Shown here in pieces: positions 43,405-53,089 of a stretch of 64,000 nt of DNA (positions within the stretch are counted from its first letter, which is position 1; each line of letters starts with the position of its first letter). The stretch is from Trichobilharzia szidati (Eukaryota; Platyhelminthes; Trematoda; Strigeidida; Schistosomatidae): contig OX235277.1 in assembly GCA_944472155.2 (NCBI GenBank), forward strand, positions 8,442,804 through 8,506,803. Reading direction: 5' to 3'. The notes beneath the pieces were generated by a model. The model was not told the origin of the DNA. It did not search any database and saw nothing but the letters and a program-made list of their open reading frames with translations. The translations under genes and the position numbers were made by a program.

Positions 43405-43490
43405 GGCTCAAGTGGCTTAGTGGATAAGGCTTTGTCGTTTGGAACTATAGGCAATAGGTTCGAGACTCGGTGGGAACAATGTCATCATCA
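43405..43490 (+). repeat. tRNA-like SINE head
   Basis: Box A AGTGGCTTAGTGGATAAGGC and box B GGTTCGAGACTCGG. Resembles the head at 52135-52200. No hammerhead follows directly; a minus Smalpha copy begins about 30 bp later. Confidence 0.6.
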
Positions 43491-43509
43491 CACAGCCACC
43501 AAGAAAATC

Positions 43510-43625
43510 ATATATTTATTACGAGTTGATCACGGACTGATATCAGTTAGAGAACCATTGAAAACCAGGGAGTACTGGACAGCTGCTGTTTCATCCTAGT
43601 TTGGGAATCATCGGCAGTACGCTGC
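43510..43625 (-). repeat. Smalpha-type SINE, tail and hammerhead
   Basis: Tail (GATCACGGACTGATATCAGT), GGGAGTACTGGACAGCTGCTG and TTTCATCCTAGTTTGGGAAT. Core is CCGATGA (U4 to C) and the stem III loop is enlarged (AGCAGCTG). Confidence 0.65.
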
Positions 43626-43639
43626 TTCCTTCGCTGGCT

Positions 43640-43890
43640 CTATACTGAACATAAAATGGTCGACTGGTGGGTGACAACATACAGCAGGCAAGACGTCCGT
43701 CGAATGGAAGGTGGACGGGGAATGACGAACTGCTTGTGAGTTTGCGAGTAACATGGTTGAGGAAGGGCCGAGGCCCTGTGGGCAGTCGTGGGGCCACCTG
43801 GAGAGGACCACAGAGAACTGAACAGAATGAAGGAGAGCTGCTGAAGTCATGTGTTCCACTGAGAACATTACGTTTATGCAGATGTGCATT
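43640..43890 (+). mobile_element. RTE-clade LINE 3' end
   Basis: LRVTWLRKGRGPVGSRGATW and RTEQNEGELLKS match the SRVTWGRSCEKELKQYG...ALC terminal block. Ends AAGTCATGTGTTCCACTGAG. Confidence 0.55.
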
Positions 43891-43984
43891 GCTGCACAGT
43901 TCCAATCCTCTGTCCAGTTCTTTCTACATGGTGACCCCGAATGTTGTATCGTGACGAAACCGACATGGGAATAAATTCAAATCC

Positions 43985-44575
43985 CAACTATTATTATTGT
44001 TAACTTGGGTTCTAAGTTGAACATAGGGCTTCAGCAACACATTTCCACTTTCGTCCATTACCGTTGTTCTTTTCATCTGGCTGGCTCCATGACTGCTGAT
44101 AATCTCTCATCTCCTCTTCGCCACACGACCTCCTCCATGTCACACTCGCACAGACGACCCAGTCGTCACTTCCAATTCGGATTCCACCCAAGCAATGGCT
44201 TGGATGATGCGCGATATTAGTCGACGGTCTCCTCTGTGGCATGTTCCTGATCCATATCGATTTCCTCCTCCATATTTGTTGAGAAATTGACTCTAAGTTG
44301 GTTTGTTCTCAGCCAAAGTTTCTTGTTGCTAATTCTTCCTGGCCGGCTGACCACTTGATCGGCAGTATGGTGCCAGCCAGTGAATTTGGCTACTGCTGAT
44401 GAAGGTTCGCAGTAACCTGCTGAAAACGATTTTTGTGGTGCAAACGCCAAGTTTCTAACCTGTATAGAAGAACTGACTGACTCCAAATTTTTGTTGAATA
44501 AAATCCAAATCTTGTTGGCTGAGTGAGTGAAACAAAAGATTTTCAAACTGGTTTCAGTTTGACGATGGCGTATCT
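43985..44575 (-). mobile_element. RTE-clade LINE 3' part
   Basis: Minus reading includes FTHSANKIWILFNKNLESVS and SSIQVRNLAF, then ISNKKLWLRTNQLRVNFSTN, EEEIDMDQEH, and the terminal WRRSCGEEEMRDYQQSW and KWKCVAEALCST. The AAT tail is at the 43985 side. Frameshifts split it. Confidence 0.8.
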
Positions 44576-45144
44576 TGCCAAATCACAATAGAAAACCATA
44601 ATCTAAGTGTCTTCTTTTTGGTAATTTTTCAGGTTATACATAGTTAAACTTACCGCTGTATCACAGAGTGAATAAAAGCCATGAAATATCACATACATAT
44701 ATATATTATATTAAGATATATAAACTTTTGAGGTCAAGTAAAAATGCCTAATTTTTTCCTTATCTCTTATCCCTTAATTTACTCCGTTTTTAAACCTTTT
44801 TGTATATTTTTGGTTGGAAAGGATAGTAAAATTGACTTAATAATATTTAGAAGAGCAGTTAAGTGGTTAGGTGTCGCCTCACAGAACATAAAAACTAAAG
44901 TTTAGGATATTTATATCTATTGGCAACCCATATATATATATATGTATATATTGAATTGGTCGTGTTCTGTGAGCTGCTTGATGATTTGATTACACGTCTT
45001 TCGTCGTCCTTCTAGACAATGTCTTCAGCGCAGTTTTTAGTATAAAATGAACTCATTTAAACTCTCCTTGAATGATGTAATTGTATCTCCTGGCAATCAA
45101 TTATCGTGACTGGTTGATAATTTGCGTCTTTATTGATAATTTTG
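44576..45144. other. AT-rich spacer with TA repeats
   Basis: TA-rich runs at 44690-44720 and 44930-44951; no gene seen. Confidence 0.55.
44930..44951 (+). repeat. (TA)n microsatellite
   Basis: TA dinucleotide run with one TG interruption. Confidence 0.9.
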
Positions 45145-45248
45145 TATTGATAGACAGAAGACCAGCAGTTCAGCGAAGAGTCTCTTTTCGTCGGCGAATT
45201 CATTTTCACAGCCGTACAGTTGCAAATATACACACGGTTATTTTATAT
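45145..45248 (+). repeat. PLE-E terminal segment
   Basis: AGACAGAAGACCAGCAGTTC, GCGAAGAGTCTCTTTTCG, GGCGAATTCATTTTCACAGC: the same terminal block as 8894-9020 and (inverted) 10635-10745. It stops exactly where a SINE-B head starts. Confidence 0.75.
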
Positions 45249-45310
45249 GCGTGCGTCGGTGGCACAGTGGTTAGGAGTCTCGGCGACCATGCACATGGTC
45301 GATCTCCTGC
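45249..45310 (+). repeat. SINE-B head fused to RTE
   Basis: GCGTGCGTCGGTGGCACAGT, GGTTAGGAGTCTCGGCGACC and ATGCACATGGTC, then box B is cut short (GATCTCC) and RTE sequence begins. It has a head but no SINE-B body. Confidence 0.7.
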
Positions 45311-45785
45311 ATGTCAGTGCTATTTGTTTTACGGATCAGAGACTTGGAGCCGCGTCACGAAGGGCACTTCGAACAAACTACAGCCCTTCATCAACAGCTA
45401 TCTTCGCTCAGTACTCAGCTCAAGACCAGATGGTCGGCCAGGAAAATTCGGCAACGGGGGTCTCTGGGAGCGAACCAACCAAGAACTGATTTTTCAAAAA
45501 ATGTGAAGGAAGAAATGGAGGTGGGTGGATTAGCCATACTCCGAGAAAACAAACCACCAAGCAAAATCACATGCCAGGCCATCACTCAAGTGGAACCCTA
45601 ATGGGAAGCAACGAGTTGGTTGTCAGTGCGAGGGTGACATGGAGGAGGTGGTCACGCGAAGAGAGATGAAATCATATGGACAGACTTAGAGCCATGTGTA
45701 AATGTTAACAGAGAACCAAACGCGGCAGAAACGTGCGGATGAATCCCCCTGTTCCTCTAGGAACTAAATGAGGCAATAATTATAT
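45311..45785 (+). mobile_element. RTE-clade LINE 3' part
   Basis: CYLFYGSETWSRVTKGTSNK in one frame, then TALHQQLSSLSTQLK and RQRGSLGANQPRTDF in others, and the end AATCCCCCTGTTCCTCTAGG with an AAT-rich tail. 5' joined to a SINE-B head, not to more RTE. Confidence 0.8.
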
Positions 45786-46329
45786 TATTATCAACGGATA
45801 TGTTTTTGTAACATTCTTTTGTAACGTATTTTTGTCCATTCCTTGATTTCTCCTGGTACAGTGGGTATGATTAATGCTTCGAAATAAAGCGTTTGTAGAA
45901 CGCCAGATTCTATCGACTTCTGATAATAACAACTTAAATATATTCTCATCTGACACAAGCAATCATATTATAACTTTAGGTTTAAAGTCTACTCTTTTTA
46001 TTTCTATTACTTCATATGTGGTCGAAGAATCTATCGATTTTTTAAATAAACTGTAAAACTTATCAATACAAATGTTGACAGATCTAGTTTCCTGTGTTCA
46101 GTAAAATTTGTACTTCATTCTATACACTGCTTTGTGTGACCTTAAAATTATCATTTGAGGCAAGGGCTGGAAATTGACAAATACCTGTTTTGTATATTTT
46201 ATAGAATACCAGTAATTCTGTTGACCACTCCTAACAGGAAAGGAAAAGATAGGGTCAGTTAGAATAACAACGGATAATAGTAATAACAATAATAGGAATA
46301 GTAATTAACTGCATCAAATGTAATTTTAA
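45786..46329. other. No recognisable feature
   Basis: AT-rich; two short opposing frames at 45780-46056 are not recognised. Confidence 0.45.
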
Positions 46330-46572
46330 GTGGATCAGTGGCACAGCAGTAGAATACTTGCCAACCAACCAGGTGGTTTAGGATTCGATTCCCGGCCAAC
46401 GCACTTATTTACTCCGCTAAGCTAGTAATAAGACTAGTGAAGTGGAAAGGTTTGGCAAGTGGCTAGCAACCCCATTCCGTTGAAGTAAACACAACTGCTG
46501 CCAAAACTTCAAAGCTGTAGCATAAAGCCCCCCCTATGTCCCACTGGAAACGTAAAGGATTAAAATAAAATA
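46330..46572 (+). repeat. SINE-B, full length
   Basis: Head GGATCAGTGGCACAGCAGTA, box B GGATTCGATTCCCGG, CCAACGCACTTATTTACTCC, body GGCTAGCAACCCCATTCC, 3' end AAGCCCCCCCTATGTCCCAC then GGAAACGTAAAGGATTAAAA. Confidence 0.85.
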
Positions 46573-46784
46573 ATAAAGATATCTTAAGCAATTAATTCAA
46601 AGTGCCTTTAGCTAGTGTAAAACATAAGGCCAACAAAATGTGTCTACCGACAGAAGCGAAGAGAAATTTGATAAGTCGATACACAGATACAGGCAAAATA
46701 CGTTTAACATTGCGTAGAATAACAGTTTGCATATGATTCTTCGGTATTGTTCTGCTCTACTTTCTATATTTCAAAGACGTCACT

Positions 46785-47305
46785 TCGTTCACTTATCTAT
46801 TAAGCGTCGTTTCATCTACATGCAGTCATCACGGATGAGCATGTCAAAACCAGAATTGAATAAGCTAGACATACCTTCATTATTCTGAAATCATTTTCGA
46901 AATCTGCTGCATTCAGGCTACAGCAGACCTTCATCAACAACCGCCTTCCATGACTCCATACTGAAGATCAAATTGCTGTTCAGAAAGTATTAGCGACAAG
47001 AAACTCTGGGAATTAACCAAACAGGAACTTGTTGTCCAACAAGGGTGTACTCCAAAGAAAATGGTGATGGATCCGGTATACTCTGAGAAGTCTGTCGATT
47101 GACACAACAACCCAGGTTATCGCTGTTGTGGAACAGGAATTAAAAAACAGACGAGTTTAGCGCCTGGGTATGGTATGGAGGAAGGGAGAGTCTATTGACA
47201 ACCATGGATCCAGATGAAGAGGACAGAAGAGAATAGAACAAAGTGGAAATCTGTTGGTGAAGCTCTGTCTTCCACTTGGAATCAAATGGAGCAGTAATAG
47301 CAATA
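46785..47305 (+). mobile_element. RTE-clade LINE 3' part, diverged
   Basis: ACGTCACTTCGTTCACTTAT (TSFTYL region), VKTRIE*ARHTFIILKSFSK, LQQTFINNRLP, ISDKKLWELTKQELVVQQ, and the 3' end GAAGCTCTGTCTTCCACTTGG then AATCAAATGGAGCAGTAATA. Confidence 0.7.
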
Positions 47306-47439
47306 ATAACTACTCTTCTACGCCTTACTTTCGTGTTTCCTGTTCATTATATCCATCTCTTCACCATTCGATAGTTTTGACGTGGATGAACATATTTATA
47401 ACTGTACCGATATACTACTTATTACACAGCACCACAATA

Positions 47440-47560
47440 AAATTTAAGACTTGAGGCCCTAAAGCTGCAGTAGCCATGATGTTTATCATGAGGTGGAGTT
47501 ACTGTTAGCTTCACGCTTAAATTACCCTCTTTCCGATAGCTTATGTATACTAGTAAAGTA
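47440..47560 (-). repeat. SINE-B-like tail remnant
   Basis: CTTGAGGCCCTAAAGCTGCA, GTAGCCATGATGTTTATCA and GGTGGAGTTACTGTTAGCTT follow the SINE-B tail order with many changes. Confidence 0.4.
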
Positions 47561-47794
47561 GGGGAGGTGTAGGAGTACATTATTCGGCTACTTGCGCTAA
47601 ATGGTGATTTGAGGATAGGCTACACGATTAAATGACATGATGATACCAAAACTAATTATTTTTTCATCTTTTTTCTAACTCAGTTTCCTCTAGCGTCTGT
47701 TTCATTACTTCGTCAAAAGCTACCCTAGAGCATAACCTATGTGTGACGTGATATAATGTTGGTACTAGCTATTTAGGTAACTAATTTGATTGAA

Positions 47795-47885
47795 TTTTCG
47801 TTACAAGCTAATGTTGTGTGTCTAGTCCGTTATTTGGTGCTGACTGAATTCTCTCAGTTTTGTTTGAAATGTGGCTCCTCACCAT
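47795..47885 (-). repeat. SINE-C 3' fragment
   Basis: GTGTGTCTAGTCCGTTATTT, GGTGCTGACTGAATTCTCTC, AGTTTTGTTTGAAATGTGGC match the distal SINE-C body. Confidence 0.6.
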
Positions 47886-48361
47886 TATTATTATTATTCC
47901 CTTGCTTTCCGAGTGTAACACAGGGTTTCAACTAAACATCTCCACTTTGTTCTGTTTTCTGCCAATCTCTCCAACTGAGTCCACGATTGACAAAACTCTC
48001 TCATCTCTTCCTCACACGATCTCCTTTATGTTGCCGTAGGACCACCCACTCGTCGTTTCCCATTTGGATTCCAATCGACAGATGGCCTGGTGTGCGATGT
48101 TATTCGGGGGCCTCCTGAATGTATGCCTGATACACGTATTTGTTGAACGTTCAGCTCTTGGTTGGTTTGTTCCCATAGTTTCTTGCTGCTAATTCTTCCT
48201 GGCCATTTGATCCTCAGTATAAAGCCAGCCAGTCAATTGGGCAGCTGTTGATGAAAGTCTCCAGTGACCTGTTGAAAATCATTTTCGTTACATGCAATGC
48301 AGGTTTCTGACCCGTATAGAGGGACCGACTCGACATTGGCGTTGAACAGAATCCGAATCTT

Positions 48362-48627
48362 CCATTATGGGTAAAATATGTTTTGATAAAGTCTCACAGC
48401 GTGTTATACAGAAATGTTTACTGATGACGTTTCGAGCACAGTTTATTGCCACTCATAATCATATCAAGGTAATCACACAACTTCCTAAATTCATTTATAT
48501 AGTTCCATTGTTTTTCACTTGATTCGATTGGTAGTATTATTTTCCATATTTCGGGTATGAGTGATGATTCATTCCTATTGCGTGTGTTGGGTGTAGATTC
48601 GATGAACAAAGATTCAGTAATCAACCT
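48362..48627 (-). repeat. Inverted arm, element 3' end copy (left)
   Basis: From CCATTATGGGTAAAATATG to AGTAATCAACCT. Its reverse complement is 48956-49221. It includes the tail hairpin GCTCGAAACGTCATCAG of the family when read on the other strand. Confidence 0.9.
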
Positions 48628-49026
48628 CTCTCTCCACCTACCTAGATTACTTTTTGGAATTTTAACCCTCTCCCACCCTATTGTGTGGTTGTGTGTTAAT
48701 GCATGCATTGCAATTGCTGAGCTTTCTTCCAAATTTCTTATCTTCTCTGGGTCAACCATTCTTACCTTAGCTGAATTCTTATGTTCTGATAATCTGACCA
48801 CCCCTGACCTACTAGTTTGACCTATATAGTTGACCTCACAGTCATTGCAGGGTATTTTGTAAATTATATTATTTTGTCTAATTGGGTCAACTGGGTCCTT
48901 TAACCTACAGAGCTTGTCCCTGAGTGAGTTTGTAGGTTTGAATGCCACCATAGGTAGGTTGATTACTGAATCTTTGTTCATCGAATCTACACCCAACACA
49001 CGCAATAGGAATGAATCATCACTCAT
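48418..49026 (-). pseudogene. PLE-A2 ORF: inverted-tail leader plus GIY-YIG endonuclease, 202 codons
   Basis: Residues 1-24 (MSDDSFLLRVLGVDSMNKDS...) are translated from the inverted right arm and are not native PLE protein. Native sequence starts around FKPTNSLRDKLCRLKDPVDP. The core reads IIYKIPCNDCEVNYIGQTSR with the Cys pair and YIG, then RLSEHKNSAK and HALTHNHTIGW. The C-terminus (LPIESSEKQWNYINEFRK...LCSKRHQ) comes from the other arm. No stop in 202 codons, so the endonuclease part is well preserved but lacks RT. No evidence that it is expressed. Confidence 0.8.
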
Positions 49027-49221
49027 ACCCGAAATATGGAAAATAATACTACCAATCGAATCAAGTGAAAAACAATGGAACTATATAAATGAATTTAGGA
49101 AGTTGTGTGATTACCTTGATATGATTATGAGTGGCAATAAACTGTGCTCGAAACGTCATCAGTAAACATTTCTGTATAACACGCTGTGAGACTTTATCAA
49201 AACATATTTTACCCATAATGG
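48956..49221 (+). repeat. Inverted arm, element 3' end copy (right)
   Basis: Reverse complement of 48362-48627; see that entry. Beyond it, 49222-49261 has no partner on the left, so the two ends of the element are not symmetrical. Confidence 0.9.
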
Positions 49222-49486
49222 AATTACACTCTACCACAGTGCCCAAGTTTTATTCTTATATCAGAATCCGAATCTTGCAAGTCTTCAAGTTTGTGTGACA
49301 TTAGACATATATATCATTGGCGAAATCCATATCTTCTAGAGTCTTTCTATCGGTCGTCCAGAGTATTTCTGACTCCTAGCCCCCAACAGTCTGACGCATA
49401 ATCCAGTCCACCACAATTAAGAATACCATCGTCGATAATATGCAGCCTTGTCTTACTCCTGTAATCTCACCACTATCGTGCATCGT

Positions 49487-49722
49487 TTTTTATCCTTCAC
49501 ATTCCCCAGTGGAACATAAGGCTTCAAGCTAGAGGCTTGAAGTTTCTGTAGCAGTGTTTATTTTTACAGGATGGGGTTGCTAGCCTCATGCCCAAACTTT
49601 CTTCTTTACCAGCTTCATTTCTGGCTTAGCTAGGTAAAGGAGTGTGTCGGTCGGGGATCGAACCCTGGACTATGTGCATGGTCGGCGAGTGTTCTTACCG
49701 CTGTGCCACCCAAGCACACAAG
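49487..49722 (-). repeat. SINE-B, full length
   Basis: 3' end TTTTTTATCCTTCACATTCC and CCAGTGGAACATAAGGCTTC, body ATGGGGTTGCTAGCCTCATG, box B region GGGGATCGAACCCTGG, head ACTATGTGCATGGTCGGCG and GTGCCACC. Confidence 0.85.
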
Positions 49723-50484
49723 ATTGTACAATAAGGAAAAAAAGTGGCAAGTAGGATTTCCCTAAAATCCCCGTGACAATGAACGTTTCTTTCCACAAAC
49801 TCATAATACCATAACGTTAGCAAAAGATACTGTTATAATTCTATTTAATAAAACTGCCATTATATTTAATATTTAAAATATATATAAGTGAAAAAGTGAT
49901 ATGATGAATGCGTGTGCGTGATAAAAGTTATTCATAAAAACCTAAATTTAAATAGGTGTAAATAACTGTCGTTGCCATAGTTTCATATAATAATATTCAC
50001 ACCTGTTTTTTCTCTACCTAATAAATGGTTATGCAAATTAAATTTGAATTTGTTACTTATGTCCACTTTACAACTTTTGTCTAATGAGATGGACAGGTAG
50101 TCGTCACTGACTGTCTCTGACACATTGTACCACAACTATTACTGACAGTAAATGTCAGATTTTATAAGTGTGGTGAGAAATTTCACACCAGAGGAAAATT
50201 CAGAAGGATATTATGTTGAAAAAGTAAAGCTAGAAAAAACAAAATAGAACCAGGCACAATAATTGTTACTTCTCATGCATAACCATTGCAATTTTACGCT
50301 TTTTTAAAGTAATTTAAGACCAATTATAGTACCTTTCTTACTAACGTTTCATATAAACAACGATGGGAATGTCTAATTCAAGGATGATAACCTCATGAAA
50401 ATGTGCTGTGGTTCAGTTTAATCACAATGTAGAGGCAGAAACTGACTCTGTATCGTCTGAGAGCAGGATAAAGATCTCTATTAT
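49723..50484. other. No recognisable feature
   Basis: AT-rich; nothing supported. Confidence 0.5.
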
Positions 50485-51285
50485 TATTAATCTTGTTCCC
50501 TTGGGTTTCTAGTGGAACAGAGGGCTTCAACTACACGTTCCCACTTGCTTATGTCTTCTGCTGTACTTTTCATCTGCATCCATGTTAGTTCATACTGTTT
50601 CAACTCCTCTTCACACGACCTCCTCCATGTCACCCAGCTGCCTCCTCAGCGAGTATCCAATCCATCTCCACTTCCTCTTGCATATTTGTTGAGCGATTGG
50701 TTCTTGTTTTGTTTGTTCCCATAGTTTCTTGTTGGTGATTCTCTCCGGCGGCCATCTGATCTTCAGTACAGAGCCAGCGGAGACAGTTGTTGATAAAGGT
50801 CTGCAACAGGCTGCTGGAAATATTCTTAGTGACCCGCCAAGTTTCTGATCCGCATAATAGAACTGACTGACTTGACGTTTGTATTGGAAATCCGAATCAT
50901 TTTGTTGTTGATGCTGAGTGACGAAGATTTCCAGATTGGTTTCAGGTTGATGACTCGATTGGACATCCTCTTCCGTTCCTTCTGTAGTTGAGACAATACC
51001 CCCTAGATAAGTGAGTGAAGTAACCTCTTTCAAATCCGTGCCGTTGATGGTGATTGGCGCTGGATGTTGCTACTGCTGTTGTTGTTGTTGGTTGGTTATT
51101 TTCATCACCTTCCTCATGTATATGTTCACGTGGAGTCCTGTCTTTGTTGCTTCTTCGACCAGTTTGTCGGTTTCCGTTCCGCTTGTAAGTCTTCGATTTT
51201 GTGTGACATCAAACATAAATCATCCACGTGCGAAATCCAGGTCTTCTAGGTTCTTCATGTCGGTCCAGGATATCCCATAACATAA
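50485..51285 (-). mobile_element. RTE-clade LINE 3' part
   Basis: AAT tail at the 50485 side. A 140-codon open minus frame at 50611-51033 reads MKEVTSLTYLGGIVSTTEGT ... KIRWPPERITNKKLWEQTK, QICKRKWRWIGYSLRRQLGD. Upstream, in other frames, come MKITNQQQQQQ (CAA repeat at about 51070-51095), LVEEATKTGLHVN and LDFARG. Truncated at about 51285, right next to a PLE-E piece. Confidence 0.85.
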
Positions 51286-51289
51286 CAAA

Positions 51290-51815
51290 AAACATAGTTC
51301 AGTGAAAAGGCTATTTTTGACGAATTCACTTTCCTCATTAGCTGTACAATCGCATTTATGTACAGTTCTTCTCATGAAAGTGGCTAGTAACACAAGTGAT
51401 CAATATTCACAAACACAGTTGTAAATATCACTCAGTGCATGATAGAAGTAGAGCAGGTGTACTAGAGTTACGTAATCAGATGAATAAACTTTTGAATGAG
51501 TTGTAATCACAATGCACTCAGAAAGTAGAAATGTGGCATTGAGTTAGAGTTCTAAAGAAATACAAAAGTAATAAGGAGTTAGAAAGACAAAAAAACTAAA
51601 TTCAAGCTTCTAGAAATCCACAAACGTTTTACCATGATAGTAGAAGTGGTTGAATAATATTCGTTTATGTTTATAGCTTCGGTTTCTCCAACTGAATTGC
51701 TAAAGCTTCAGAAATGCAACGGAGACTAAAAAGTATTGCCTTCGACAGGTTATTCTTCACTTTGCAGATTATACTGAAGGAGGCGTTCGTTGAGATCTTT
51801 CATATATGTGAGATC
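51290..51815 (-). mobile_element. Penelope-like element PLE-E2, inverted terminal segment plus truncated endonuclease
   Basis: AGTTCAGTGAAAAGGCTATT, GACGAATTCACTTTCCTCAT and AGCTGTACAATCGCATTTAT (51315-51360, plus) match the PLE-E terminal block. At 51640-51810 the minus strand matches the C-terminal endonuclease coding of 10310-10480 (AGTAGAAGTGGTTGAATAAT). The endonuclease core is missing. Confidence 0.7.
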
Positions 51816-52129
51816 TGTGTTGCATTATTCTTAAAACATGAGTTGGTCGTTGATTTTATAAACTAAGCTCGGTTGATTAACCTTTTATGCCATCCATATA
51901 ATTAGGGGACTAGCAGTGTAATACAGGATGCGAATTTCATCCTACCTGCATTCTCCAGTCAGAGATTAATCGTGATCCCATACGGCTCAAAACAAGTACT
52001 TGCCAATCCAAACGCAAAAGCGTCATCCACTTGACCACTTGGGCCACGAGGGTAACCTTTTCTGCAACTGGTATCAGTTATTGTTTCATTGAATCCTGAG
52101 TTTTCCGTTGATCGATGTAGGCTTCTTGG
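51816..52129. other. tRNA-like trace, otherwise nothing
   Basis: On the minus strand, 51990-52050 has GGCCCAAGTGGTCAAGTGGA and TGACGC, reminiscent of a box A, but I see no matching box B. Confidence 0.35.
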
Positions 52130-52300
52130 TTCCCAACTGGTCTGGTGGATAACGCATTGGAGTTTGAAACGATGGGTACTGAGTTCGAGCCTTAGTTCGG
52201 GGAAATCTATCAGCCACTAAGTGCAGAATTCAGGTACATTCACTGATGGGTCCCAAATGGGACGAAATGTACATCATGCAATCTTCCGCTGGTAAGCGTC
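52130..52300 (+). repeat. Smalpha-type element, second subtype, with hammerhead remnant
   Basis: Head: box A TCTGGTGGATAACGCATTGG and box B GAGTTCGAGCC. About 30 bp on, the hammerhead region reads CTGATGG, stem II GTCCCAAATGGGAC, GAAAT, then GTACATC. The closest in the window to the published S. mansoni Smalpha spacing (CTGATGA directly before GTCC), but core A9 is G and stem I pairing is poor, so activity is unlikely. Confidence 0.6.
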
Positions 52301-52874
52301 CAATAGATTACCTCAGACATCATCGAAGCGTCCACAGAGTGAATCGACAAGTCACCAGAGCCCAGACATTTCGAACCAGTCAGTCAAGAGGAAAGTTCAG
52401 GATGAATGAAATAACATCCATATGGCAGTTTAATACGTTTACTTAGCCTCATTCTATGCCTTGCATGCATAAATTTCTCTGAGATGTTCACAGATTCCAT
52501 ATCTCCCTTGTCATTAATTATGATCTATCTAATTTAATAATTAAGATAATTAACAGTTGTTAATGACATTTGGAAAACTAAATTTGTTTTGTCTAACTTC
52601 ATCAATGGATTGCTATAATCAACAATTTTCGTCTCTTAGTGACAGTGTAGGCTTGATTGCAACCATGTCAACCGTTACATTAAGAATTCTGCGTAGGATT
52701 TCATATGTACATTAATTATTATGCTATTAGTAAAGAGACTTCAATTTAAATAGCTAGACTCATCACTGACATTTAATCAGTTGCCACTGTCATTTTCCGC
52801 TTCAGGATTTATACATTCTTAACAGCATTCTATTAAGTGACTATATAACAGTAATATGTTTTATATTGCTATTA
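52301..52874. other. No recognisable feature
   Basis: AT-rich; nothing supported. Confidence 0.5.
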
Positions 52875-53050
52875 TTATATGGCTTCAGCGGCATATCCCT
52901 GTTTCACTCTGTCACCTGCAATCTTTTCCAGCTGGCACCATGGTTGCCCATACGCCTTCATCTCTCCATCAGATGATATTCTCCATTTCACCAGTGTCCA
53001 CACGTCCAACCCATCGTTCCCTCTTTAGGGACTGCCGCGTGGTTTCGCCT
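52875..53050 (-). mobile_element. Possible RTE-like 3' remnant
   Basis: Minus reading has VWTLVKWRISSDGEMKAYGQ and PWCQLEKIAGDR, which recall the C-terminal RTE block (RSCEKELKQYGLTWTQVEST). Weak. Confidence 0.3.
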
Positions 53051-53089
53051 TACGATCTCCATTTTCTGTTAAATATTTGTTGCAAAAAT

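Larger units (their letters stand above)
48362..49261 (-). mobile_element. Penelope-like element PLE-A2, 900 bp, with 266-bp inverted arms and 15-bp TSD
   Basis: Bounded by CAGAATCCGAATCTT direct repeats (48347-48361, 49262-49276). The arms 48362-48627 and 48956-49221 are inverted copies in which I could see no mismatch. A 328-bp core codes RT linker and endonuclease; 40 bp more lie beyond the outer right arm. The element is 5'-truncated, and its 5' end is an inverted copy of its 3' end. Arm identity suggests a young insertion. Confidence 0.92.
47886..49485 (-). mobile_element. RTE-clade LINE split by PLE-A2
   Basis: 3' part at 47886-48361 (AAT tail at the 47886 side; GTGTAACACAGGGTTTCAAC; ISSKKLWEQTNQELNV region). 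The 5' part continues at 49262-49485 with LEDMDFANDI, the altered active site (AND for ADD), and ITGVRQGCILSTMVFLIVVD. The split falls inside KIRIL/F, between duplicated CAGAATCCGAATCTT copies at 48347-48361 and 49262-49276. Confidence 0.85.

Noticed and set aside
43178..43411. 77-codon minus frame as a gene
   Set aside because: No recognisable motif, no splice context, and length expected by chance in AT-rich DNA.
48557..48820. Plus-strand frame starting with the same residues as the minus PLE frame
   Set aside because: It is the same inverted arm read from its other copy, not a second gene.
49110..49165. Possible hammerhead at the PLE-A 3' end (GCTCGAAACGTCATCAG, preceded by a GAG...CTC stem)
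   Set aside because: GAAAC and GTC are present and hammerheads are known from PLEs, but the bases before the stem read TGATTAT or ATGATTA, not CTGANGA, in every copy here (32910, 49120 and, inverted, 31630). The core is therefore not supported.
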